This document shows positions 35,361 to 44,336 of a stretch of DNA of 64,000 nucleotides, piece after piece. Under the pieces are notes generated by a model. That model was not told where the DNA came from, did not search any database, and saw only the letters and a program-made list of their open reading frames with translations. The number at the start of each line of letters is the position of its first letter. Position 1 is the first letter of the stretch. Position numbers and translations under genes: made by a program. This DNA comes from Sarcomyxa edulis. Lineage: Eukaryota > Basidiomycota > Agaricomycetes > Agaricales > Mycenaceae. The stretch covers positions 434,001 through 498,000 of the forward strand of contig QUOL01000001.1 in NCBI GenBank assembly GCA_009761415.1, written 5' to 3'.

Positions 35361-36130
35361 TAGTTTGCATGCAAGCTGTTTCTTATGTTTTTGTTGGTAT
35401 CGCGTCTTCGGATTTTGCTCCTCATATTCATCCGGTAACAATCTCTAGCCTCTAGGCATGAAAACAATTACCGGTGAAGATGAGGGCGGACGTTGCCGAA
35501 CGGAAACCGGCTGTTCATCGAGGGGACCGTGCCATAACATCACCACCACCACTATCACCACCTCCTATCTGCCCAAGGGCAGCATGCTATTCAGGAAGTC
35601 CTGTTCCAGGATGATCGTTCACGCATCATCGAGGTCGAAGACTATAAACTTTTCATCTGCATCTGACGTTCATCTTGGTTCTCCACGTACGTTTCTGACA
35701 TTGCTCTCGGAATCCTCTCTCAAGTTGCCTCGGGAGTTGCCTATATTTCACCTGAATTCAAGGATGACCTTTGCTCAAGCTGCACATGACTCACGCGCTT
35801 AGAGTTGAGTGCTCCTTCTCGAATACCTCTCACATGCGTCTGACCTTTTCTTGAAGGCATTTTCTCTGGTTTCGAGAGATAATACAGCTTCTATGTCAGT
35901 ATGCTTTATATATCATTCAAAAGCTCACAAGGCTGACCAGAACTAAACCAGACTTCTCCTGTGCATGTATGGCTATTGTCGTAACCTCTACGTCTTGTTG
36001 GAGTAACAAGGTTCGTGTTTTACTGGTATGCGATAGCAAAAGGTCGGAAATTACGTCGGTCATTTGATTCTCGAGCGAATCCAGACCTGAGTCCCTGCAC
36101 ACCCTCAGAGCCTCTATCGTATGCTTCGAT

Positions 36131-36392
36131 TATACGGTCGTGGCGTGGAGAATGGAACACTGTTATTTCTTTTCAACCTAGCTCTTCGAGCACCTGATAC
36201 AGACATGATTCCGGTGATACAGACATTCCGGATGGAGCTCCCAATTTCTGTCGACTAAAATTGTAACAGAAAAAAGGCATGCACACTGATTTTGGTCCAC
36301 AGAACTTCGCTTTCCGGTGGTCTCACTGATAGTGGTAGGAAAGCCATACCACGACGGTCATGACACGGAGAATGGAACACTGTCTCGCCTCT
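36131..36392 (+). repeat. Imperfect direct repeats
   Basis: A block of about 30 bases (GGTCGTGGCGTGGAGAATGG, then AACACTGT) at about 36137-36164 recurs at about 36357-36384 as GGTCATGACACGGAGAATGG followed by AACACTGT. Between them, near 36194-36227, TGATACAGACAT followed by TCCGG occurs twice in tandem. These could be footprints of a small mobile or satellite-like element. Confidence 0.55.
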
Positions 36393-36669
36393 GAGATGTT
36401 TTCCACGGATATCGTCTCTTCTCTACATCTATCTTGAGGGGCATGACTTTGTTTTTCTACCATGGTGAGCTAAATTGCACGCGGCCATTATGATAGCTCG
36501 CTCATCTGACCATCCGACACTGAACCTCCGCCGTCCTTCCGACCCAGATTATTGAGATGGGTTCTTCGCACGCAGTCTCAATTCCCTCCCTCTAGAAAGC
36601 ATTTGTGGCCGCCAAAAGTAGCACATGTAACGACTTCCATTTCTATCCACTCAGCACACTATCTACAGG

Positions 36670-36677
36670 TATATAAA
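36670..36677 (+). promoter_or_regulatory. TATA box of the beta-trefoil protein gene
   Basis: TATATAAA lies 67 bases before the ATG at 36744. Its position and quality suggest a strongly expressed gene with a short 5' UTR. Confidence 0.6.
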
Positions 36678-36743
36678 CAGTCTGCACTGGAGAGGTTCAA
36701 GCACATCCCCAGGTTGCTTCCAGGTTTAGCCTCCACTTGCGCG

Positions 36744-37425
36744 ATGTCTCCAATTTTCGGACTCCCCATCTCGAACGTCTACACAATCTCCAATGTCAAG
36801 TATCCGTCCAGTTACATGACGCCCAAGTCGACGGGCTCGGCGATGGGCGACCCTGTTGTCATCAAAGCATTGGCCTCCGATGATACATTCAAGGTGCTTT
36901 TCCCATATCTACCAACTAGCGCCTCACTAAATAACTTCCCACCGAATTTAGTTCACCCTGAAATGGGATGATGAAAACAACAAGACGACTGCATCGCTCA
37001 AATGCCAAAGGCCAGATGCCTACATCGCTGTAGATGACAAATCATCTGTAAAGTTTTGTTACTCTTTTGCACCGCCGCGAAATATCTGACTGAGGTTGTC
37101 CCAAGGGCACGAGCCTCGTGCTATCTAAAGATATCTTCAGTTGGAACGTCAAGGCGGATGGTACCACCAATAATTACTTGTAGGCGGTTTAGCCTCCTTG
37201 CCAACTGGTATGTCCCTCTGACCCTCGTTTCAGCATCTATGTCCCAGCCGACGGAGACCCAACTGTGCTCTTGTACGCAAATGTCGGAAGTTCGGACAAG
37301 GACACAGAGGTCTGTTGATTTTCTACCCTCCACCTATTCTGTGGTCTAACTCGAGTTACCTATAGATTAAGCTTTCCAATGATCAGGATGGGTCTAGGTG
37401 GCTCTTCCAACGCACCTCTCTCTGA
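36744..37425 (+). CDS. Small beta-trefoil protein, mycocypin/cospin-like protease inhibitor or lectin
   Basis: Exons 36744-36893, 36952-37047, 37106-37179, 37234-37309 and 37366-37425 close to 151 aa. There is no signal peptide, which is usual for cytosolic mushroom defence proteins of this fold. The start (VYTISNVKYPSSYMTP) and the end (DGSRWLFQRTSL) resemble the first and last strands of mushroom beta-trefoil inhibitors such as clitocypin (about 150 aa) and cospin. Between them lie alternating strand-loop units (FTLKWDDENNKTTASLKC, DAYIAVDDKSS, SWNVKADGTTNNYFIYVPA). It might inhibit cysteine or serine proteases of predators, or bind glycans like ricin-B lectins; the sequence alone does not decide. 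It sits alone in a gene-poor stretch behind a good TATA box. Confidence 0.62.
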
Positions 37426-39008
37426 GTCAGGCGTGGAATCTCCGCCTTCGAACTGTAGTACTCGCGCTCTCCGTCTTATGTTACGTTCAACCGTAACTCT
37501 CCCATTTCAGAATCGATTCTGTATTTCACTTCTGCATTGATGTTGAGTATCTTTGAGTTCGAAGTGGCACCGAAGCCTGAATGTTGAGTGGCAGTGTGAA
37601 GGCTTGACTTTCGTCGGGATTGCCAAACAAAGGACACGTGCCACTGTCAGCTCTGAGCGCAATCACGCAATCCCAAGTCGAACTAGGTCGAACTCGAACT
37701 TTGAAGTTCTAACTTCTCATATTGTTTTCACCTCAAAATCTGTCGTGGATCTCGGTCCTCGTGGAACGCACTTCTAGTATGGAAGAACATCCTGGAGCTT
37801 AACACGTTCTCCGGGGGTCCAACTGCATCCGTTAGATTTCGACGGAGTCAAAAGCAACAGTTGGGCAACAAGATACATCTCACTTGCTAGACTATAAGAC
37901 GGTCTTCATCATGTGACATGTTTGTAGGCCACACATAGCTTTTTTAGTGTTGTCCTTATCTGAATTATTCATATATTTTTATCAAGGTCCAGCCTACTAT
38001 TCCGGAATCTTGGACATAGAAACGGGATATGTATCGGTGACTCTGGTGAAAGAAAACTTACTAGGTGTCATTATACTATGCGGTCAAAGTGTACAGTGCT
38101 CAAATGATCCTTACCTTAACCTTATCTTTTTTCCGTTGGTGTTGCAGGTGCGGCGATTACTATAGCAGAGACACTTGCGACTGGAATCTTGCGTCGTCCC
38201 CTCGCCTTATATCTGAGAGAGAGGTGTTCGCTGAGTTCTGCTGCTTATGTTTGAAAACGGCTGATACATATACACTTACACACCAGGGGTCACAACGACA
38301 GGGAATGTTTCATCACCGAGAGGTTTATCTTCTTTTCTGATATTTTCATCTAGTTAGTTGCGAAGTCGAGGCGTATAGCGATCACGATCAAGGATGCGTA
38401 CTTCTCGGATAGACTTGCATTTGCTGATTGCGTATCGACGACGGGCGTAGGTAATTCTGATCCTTCGCTGTGCGACCTATAATGCATGCTTCGGTAAGCG
38501 TTCGGAGTGATTTAAAATGAAGGTTGGCTAAGAACCTCAATTCAGGGACCTCTGCAAGGTTTTGGGACATGGTAGGTGGGGCTGGACAAGTGGATCCCCA
38601 TGTCGGCACTTGATAAACCACGGTAAGCTGTTGCACTGCTCACAGCTATCTTGACCGCATCAACGGGTCTCATGCCCTTTTGATATGGTTATGCAGTGCG
38701 CGTTATTAGCTACTGCAATCTGGAAGACGACAATGGTGCCTGGATGCGAATCCACAATGTGTGGATGCAGTTGAAAACCTTATAAAAGAACCACACCACC
38801 TTGGCAGAGTCAACAATGACATTTCTACATCCTCGGGCATTACTATTGTAAGTCGTTGCACTCTGTGATTGGAATTCAAACTGAGGCCCTTCGATTGCAT
38901 CAAAAATACAGTGATAATTGCAAACTATAGTACAGGACGATTGACGAGACCCTTTTGCTCAAAGGCTAACTAATTCGAAATGCCACTCGGAGCGACTGAA
39001 GGGTCCGC
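37426..39008. other. Gene-poor stretch
   Basis: Short frames only (up to about 90 codons on +, about 80 on -), AT-rich in 37900-38160. No motif, repeat or RNA gene recognised. Confidence 0.4.
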
Positions 39009-39591
39009 TCAGTTGATGGCGATTTTCTTGGGTGCCATTTCGGCAGTGACTTTCGGGAATGTGACCGTCAAGATGCCGTTTTCCATGGACGCTTTGATGT
39101 CTTGGTCCTGCAAATCATCGAAATCAGTCTCTCATTCCATAGTCATAAGCTCTATCGTCTAATCACTAACCTTGACACCTTGAGGTAACTGCAAAGTACG
39201 CGAGAATTTACCAAACCTCCTCTCCTTGACAGCGTAGCCCTCTTTCTCGGTCTCGGAAGAGAACTTGCTCTCTGCGGCAACGGTCAAGCGGTTGTTATGA
39301 ATATCGAGCTGCACGTCTTCTTTCTTGAATCCGGGCAACTCGAACGTCGCGGTGACCGTGTTAGTTTCTTTGTTCTCGTGGAGATCCATTCTACATCGAA
39401 ACAATAGTCAGTAATGATACTAGAAGGAGTCAAGACGCACATCGCACTCACGTTGGCCTCAAAAATCTTGTGGCAACATTATCACCAGTCTGTCCGCGAC
39501 GCTGGACCTGGTTGTCACCAGTCCGCGCGGAGAACGCCTCATCGAAGAGGCGGTCGAAGTCGGTGAATGGCTCGTAGTAGAGGACAGACAT
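39009..39591 (-). CDS. Small heat shock protein, HSP20/alpha-crystallin family
   Basis: Exons in gene order are 39591-39452, 39390-39171 and 39107-39009; phases close to 152 aa. It is an ATP-independent chaperone that holds unfolding proteins. The N-terminus MSVLYYEPFTDFDRLFDEAF matches fungal HSP20s. The alpha-crystallin domain covers about 47-150: DLHENKETNTVTATFELPGF, KKEDVQLDIHNNRLTV, then VKERRFGKFSRTLQLPQGV and the conserved ASMENGILTVTFPK. The C-terminal KKIAIN carries the I-x-I/V-type tail that helps oligomers form. The upstream region has a TATA box and several heat shock elements, listed separately. Confidence 0.95.
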
Positions 39592-39687
39592 GAGGATGAG
39601 TTATAGATATAAGCTTGTGTGGCGACTATAAGTGTTTGTAGAGTGTTTGAAGTTTGTATATTGGGGTTTGCAGCTCTGAGGCGCGTC

Positions 39688-39694
39688 TTTTATA
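39688..39694 (-). promoter_or_regulatory. TATA box of the HSP20 gene
   Basis: On the minus strand the sequence reads TATAAAA, 97 bases before the ATG. It is followed upstream by heat shock elements. Confidence 0.65.
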
Positions 39695-39708
39695 CCCAAC
39701 AGATGCGT

Positions 39709-39878
39709 TTCTGGAACGATGAAGAAAGAGACGTTTGAAGGTCATTTGACTCCATCGATGAGTGTAGCGCATTCTCCAGAATATTCTGCATTCGTGGTGG
39801 GCTTTCTACTTTCCACGAACTCCGAGCTTGTTCGGAACCATCAGGACAAGTTCCGTTGGTCTGTGGAATGTTCTGGAA
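39709..39878 (-). promoter_or_regulatory. Array of heat shock elements upstream of HSP20
   Basis: Three sites fit the nGAAnnTTCn rule for heat shock factor. One is TTCTGGAA at 39709-39716, next to the TATA box. The second is TTCTCCAGAATATTC at 39772-39786. The third is a perfect three-unit element GAATGTTCTGGAA at 39866-39878. They lie 118 to 287 bases upstream of the start codon. Direct reading of the motif; heat induction is inferred. Confidence 0.65.
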
Positions 39879-40159
39879 ATAAGATCCACGAGCAGAGCCA
39901 CGAGCGATCTCGACCTCGACGGCCTCAAGTCTATTTTTGCGATCCAGGAAGAGCTATTCATAGAGTGTCTATCTGCCAGATGAAAAGACTGAAGCTGAGA
40001 GTGCAAAGACCGACGCGATTCATATCACGTGGGGATCCTTCAGGAGCAATACATTTTCAAAGGCCACTCACTGTACAGGGTAATATGTATGTACCAATAC
40101 AGCCAGTCCAATCTATCTCAATTGTCTATATTCTCTGGAGAGCATCGCCATTCATGGGA
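39879..40159. other. Promoter side of HSP20 and 3' end of inositol monophosphatase
   Basis: No additional gene recognised. A 148-codon + frame overlaps here (39719-40165) but is antisense to regulatory sequence and has no motif. Confidence 0.4.
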
Positions 40160-41543
40160 TCATGATAGAGCTTCAACATCCTTGATCGTTTCATATACTT
40201 CCTTTATGATCCTCTTCTGCGCATCAATGCCTTTCTCGGTCTTTCATGATGAAAGGTCATTAGCCGCAGCAGTACAGATTGATATGGACAGAAACTCACC
40301 GGCGTATCGCCGATAGCCCTTATGACGAGATACTTCCTCGATGTCAAAATCTCTTCCGTCACATCGCCAAAGGCAGGTGTATCGACCGAAGCGTAGAACG
40401 CCTCGTGTGAGCCGGTGAGTACGCCTCCAGCTTCCTGTGCAATGACAGTGCCAGCGCAAACGTCCCAAGGATAACATCCAACCTCCCTGATAGAGTACAG
40501 TCAATTTTTCCGAGAAACATTATGGGCCGACAAAATTACCCACCAATACATGTCCAGACCTCCCTGGGCAACCATGCAGAAATTGAGGGCGGCACTGCCC
40601 AAGCTCCGGAGTGAATGAGCCATTTTTCCGCCTTCAACACCTTGGGCTGGGTTTCCGGCAAGACGAAGGAAGGAGGCAGATTTCGAGCCTACTGTGGCGA
40701 GAGTACGATCTGAACCCCACTCAATTGCTGTAACGCAAACGAGATATGGTAAGAGATGCTATGATCTGGGAATATATCAGTAACACGAACCTACAAGAGC
40801 CTGCGAGAGTGAGCTTAGAGGTTTCGGGGCGGAGAGTGGAAGCTTGACGGGGTTTCCGGAATTGAAGTTAGGACGCGTAAGGTAGGATCCCTGGTCTTTG
40901 ACTCCGGTGTACTGCAGGATATTGAATCAACTGTATCGAAACGAGCAATTGTTTGCTCACGAGGTGGTCCAAGAACGGGTTGTAGACGACGCCCAAAACG
41001 GGCCGTCGTTTGTATATGAATCCAAGAGAGATGCAAGCAAAAGGGAAACCATGGACGAAATTCGTAGTACCATCTGCAACACGCGTCAATTCATACCGAA
41101 TAGGAGCATGCATTTTGACACACACACACCTATGGGGTCAACACAAAAGGTAGGTTCGTCGGTGAGAGGGGGACGCGATCCTGCAGCGTATGATTCTTCC
41201 CCGATACTAGAACAGATTCAGCCTCAATGACAATTCAGCAATAACACGATCATGTACTCACAATTTGAATTCGGGATACTTCTGTCCAATTGCCTTCTTC
41301 ACAAGCTCTTCTACCCTGAGACCAATGAGATGAGTGCTTTTCAAGAGATGTCCTTGAGACACACCTAACATCATACTCCGTAACCAGATCGACTGAATTC
41401 TTCTTCTCCGCTATTTCACTGGCTGATGCAGACTGTATGGCCTCAGATCCTTCAAGGATAAGTGCGCCCGCAGTGTGTGCAAGGTCAACCGTAAATTTGA
41501 GAATTGATTGGAGGTCTGCAGCGGTGAGCTCTGGGATAGACAT
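40160..41543 (-). CDS. Inositol monophosphatase family phosphatase
   Basis: Exons in gene order are 41543-41365, 41315-41262, 41206-41130, 41073-40961, 40911-40791, 40727-40544, 40486-40300 and 40240-40160; phases close to 331 aa. It is a Mg2+-dependent, lithium-sensitive class of phosphatase acting on inositol-1-phosphate, though some fungal members (Qut/Qa-X types) act on quinate genes. Metal-binding motifs are complete: [28 protein letters not shown] and [35 protein letters not shown] and [16 protein letters not shown] are further family blocks. It is longer than human IMPA1 (277 aa) because of a loop at about 165-200 and a helical tail ([20 protein letters not shown]). A 346-bp region is shared with the divergent proteasome gene. 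Confidence 0.93.
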
Positions 41544-41889
41544 GGTAGTGGAGTTTAGGTATCAGATGTATCGATACCGACACGTTTGTCGAGTGGTTTT
41601 GGGGTCAAAACTCCTCGGCTCCATCTTGAACCACCATCCAAAAAATTCAAAATGGGTACAGATTGGACTTCTCCAATACTCTCTAGCCTCGGAGGTGTAA
41701 AGTCAAGAACGTTGGAATGTTAGAGAGCAAGTACAGGTCAGAAACCATGGATCTGCGTAAATTTACCCAGAATCTGGTAAAAATAAAAATATGGCACGCT
41801 TTCCCAAGGACGCGCGTCACGTCTCCTGCTCAAATTCACATTTCCATACTCTTTCCATCTCATTTCTTTCCTCATAGTACTCGCAAAAT
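41544..41889. promoter_or_regulatory. Divergent promoter region between inositol monophosphatase and proteasome alpha5
   Basis: Two start codons face away from each other across 346 bp. The CT-rich run just before the proteasome ATG (CCATACTCTTTCCATCTCAT) is typical of fungal core promoters. I saw no named factor site. Confidence 0.5.
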
Positions 41890-42966
41890 ATGTTCTTGAC
41901 GCGTTCAGAATACGGCAAGACTCTCCGAATTGACTTGGTAGGTTCTCAGCACTCACAAATGACTCTATAGACCGTGGTGTAAACACCTTCTCGCCCGAAG
42001 GTCGATTGTTCCAAGGTATGCAGATCTCTTTTCGTATATTCTGTGAATTGGATGCTCACTTGACTAACAGTCGAATATGCTATCGAGGCTATCAAGGTAT
42101 GCACTGCACTAAACTCTTCGGACTAGATCTAACAGCAATATTATAGTTGGGTTCAACAACGGTCGGCATACGTACTCCAGAAGGCGTAATCCTCGGTGTC
42201 GAAAAGCGTGTCCACTCCCCACTGCTCGAATCTAGTTCTATCGAAAAGATCATGGAAATTGACTCTCACCTTGGCTGTGCAATGTCTGGACTGACCGCCG
42301 ACGCACGTACCATGATTGACCACGCTCGTGTCACCGCGCAAAACCATTCATTCACTTACGACGAGAAGATCAAAGTGGAGAGTGTTACACAGGCAGTGTG
42401 TGATTTGGCTTTGAGGTTTGGAGAGAGTGTACATGATGAAGAGGCGATGATGAGTAGACCATTTGGTGTTGCGTTGCTGATTGCTGGTGTGGATGAGTTG
42501 GGACCACAGCTGTACGTTTATCAAATCGAGAGGAATCCTTGGTCTGACTGATGCCATCTTTATGCAGGTTCCATACAGATCCTTCTGGTACGTCTGTGCG
42601 ATATGATGCGAAAGCAATAGGCTCTGGGTCGGAAGCAGCACAGAGCGAACTGCAAGACAAATGGCATAAAGTGTGTTTTTACTCGACTGCGATTCCACCT
42701 CTTCAGATTTCTCATCAATTCCATCAAATCAACAGCAAATGACGCTTCAAGAAGCCCAAATACTCACCCTCCGAGTACTGAAACAAGTCATGGAGGAAAA
42801 ACTAGATCACCATAATGTACAGTTGGCTCAGGTGCGTCTTACCTTTTCTCGATATTAGTCCGACGTGTGCATATGGTGTCTAATATATGCATTACAGGTC
42901 ACGTCAGCCAAAGGCTTCGAGATACTAGACGAAGTGAAGCTGAAGGAAGTCATCGATGCTATGTGA
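41890..42966 (+). CDS. PUP2: 20S proteasome subunit alpha5
   Basis: Exons 41890-41914, 41971-42015, 42071-42096, 42147-42511, 42568-42670, 42736-42831 and 42898-42966 close to 242 aa, against 241 for human PSMA5. The alpha-subunit signature spans the first exons ([32 protein letters not shown]). [52 protein letters not shown] and [20 protein letters not shown] are diagnostic of alpha5 rather than other alpha subunits. The subunit sits in the outer ring of the core particle and contacts the 19S base. The first intron begins with GC (GCAAGA) instead of GT; no GT donor gives the invariant EYDRG sequence. Confidence 0.96.
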
Positions 42967-43221
42967 TTCTGAAAGAGCCGGATATTGTTTCTGCTGTGTA
43001 CATCTAATGTTCGGACCGAATAGCATCGCATTGCTTTTGACTTCGTTCCAAATCAACATGCTCGGGTTGGCGTTCGTCCTCATACGATCCCAGCCTTTGA
43101 CGTCGATGAGGGTTCCCTCATCTCATCTCACTTTTTGGCAACGATACATATCTGCGAACAGTTGGCCATTTTTGAATTTTACTGCTTGTCTTCCTACATC
43201 GATCCTAGTTGCATTCGTGTC

Positions 43222-43910
43222 TCATTTCAAGCTATATGTCGCAGCATCAGCGTCCAGCGATAGAATTGCAACAAGTGAACTTGCTAACCTAGCAATGCAT
43301 TCGACTTCAATCAAGACATCTTTAGGCAACCTGGCCACCTCGACGGCCGACCGTGCGGGTTTGTGATTTCCGAAGAACTCCGCATAGATAGTGTTGACGG
43401 CAACAAAGTCGTTCATCGACTTTAGGAAGACCTGACGATACAGGCTATTTAGTGCAGTCCTGGAACAAGAATCCAAGATGCTTACCGTTGTCTTTACAAC
43501 TTTTCCGAGCTCGCTTCCTGCAGCTTCAACGACTGCTTTGAGGTTTTTGAGGGATTGCTGGGTCTGCTCCTCAATTCCGCCAGATACGATCTGAGCACTC
43601 TTAGGGTCGAGTGGGATGCATCCCGAGCAGAACAGCAGGTCACCAGCTTTGATCGCCTGCGAGTAGGGCCCGATGGCAGCAGGCGCGTCTGTATATGTCA
43701 ATCCATGCTATCAGCCTGTGAGCTACATCGTCCTGTAGGTTCAGACGCACGCTCGGTGGAAACAACTTGGAGCGATGAGTGGGTTGTAGCAGTCGACATG
43801 TTTCTTGTTCTGAGGATGTAAGTGGGAGTTGGTCTGAAGAAAGCAGGCAGAGGACGGATCGGTCGACTCGGGACCGATGATAGTGTTCGGAGTATGCTTT
43901 TGGAGAACAT
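43222..43910 (-). CDS. MMF1: RidA/YjgF/UK114 family enamine-imine deaminase
   Basis: Exons are 43910-43751, 43688-43486 and 43431-43222, phases closing to 190 aa from the ATG at 43910; the ATG at 43931 would add seven residues. RidA hydrolyses reactive enamine/imine intermediates made by threonine dehydratase. Blocks are [73 protein letters not shown] (catalytic Arg) and VLIEVECIA. The first 37 residues ([19 protein letters not shown]) are Arg-rich without acids, like a mitochondrial leader. A second ATG at 43799 (MSTATTHSS) would give a cytosolic form, as with yeast Mmf1 versus Hmf1. About 22 extra residues follow the normal C-terminus. Confidence 0.9.
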
Positions 43911-44336
43911 GGAAGTCAAGAACAACCCCAAAGTTGGCGGAAGCTAGCGCGGCAGTAGGGTGAAAGAATGAGGCGAGCAATTATCGAGGGTCAAGATAAC
44001 ACGCGTTCTTGGTATGACTCGGACAGGAAGGAGAACGGCAACGCAGGAACTGTACATTATGGAAAGAGCAATAAGTAGGCTATGAATGCATGTAAAATTA
44101 GTGTGTATCAAAAATGGGGATTATCATGGTCAGTAATTGTGCAGAGGGTAGTAGTGTATGACAGATAGAAAAACAAATGAGGATTTGGGAACATGTATGA
44201 ACACGGTGTGGATTGTTGGAAACGAAAGAAAAGTGTTGTGCAGAGTTCAGGACAGCGAGAGAGATGGGATGACAGAGAATTCGAAAGGGAGGAGCATGTA
44301 TGAGTGGTATAGAAAGCGGAGAGCAAAGCACTGGAT

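Larger units (their letters stand above)
32900..36662. other. Gene-poor stretch with decayed coding signal and small repeats
   Basis: Overlapping frames in 34200-35360 are discussed separately. Frames at 33388-33646 and 33756-34031 have no motif. 35458-36200 has short protein-like fragments broken by stops. Imperfect repeats near 36130-36390 are listed separately. I see no terminal inverted repeats, LTRs or reverse transcriptase motifs. Confidence 0.4.

Noticed and set aside
36744..37047. Apparent stop in the second exon of the beta-trefoil gene
   Set aside because: It came from a one-base miscount; exon 2 starts at 36952 and stays open.
41100..41206. Apparent frameshift before the DPIDGTTNF motif of inositol monophosphatase
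   Set aside because: On recounting the A run (ACACAAAAGG) the frame is intact and reads TFCVDPID.
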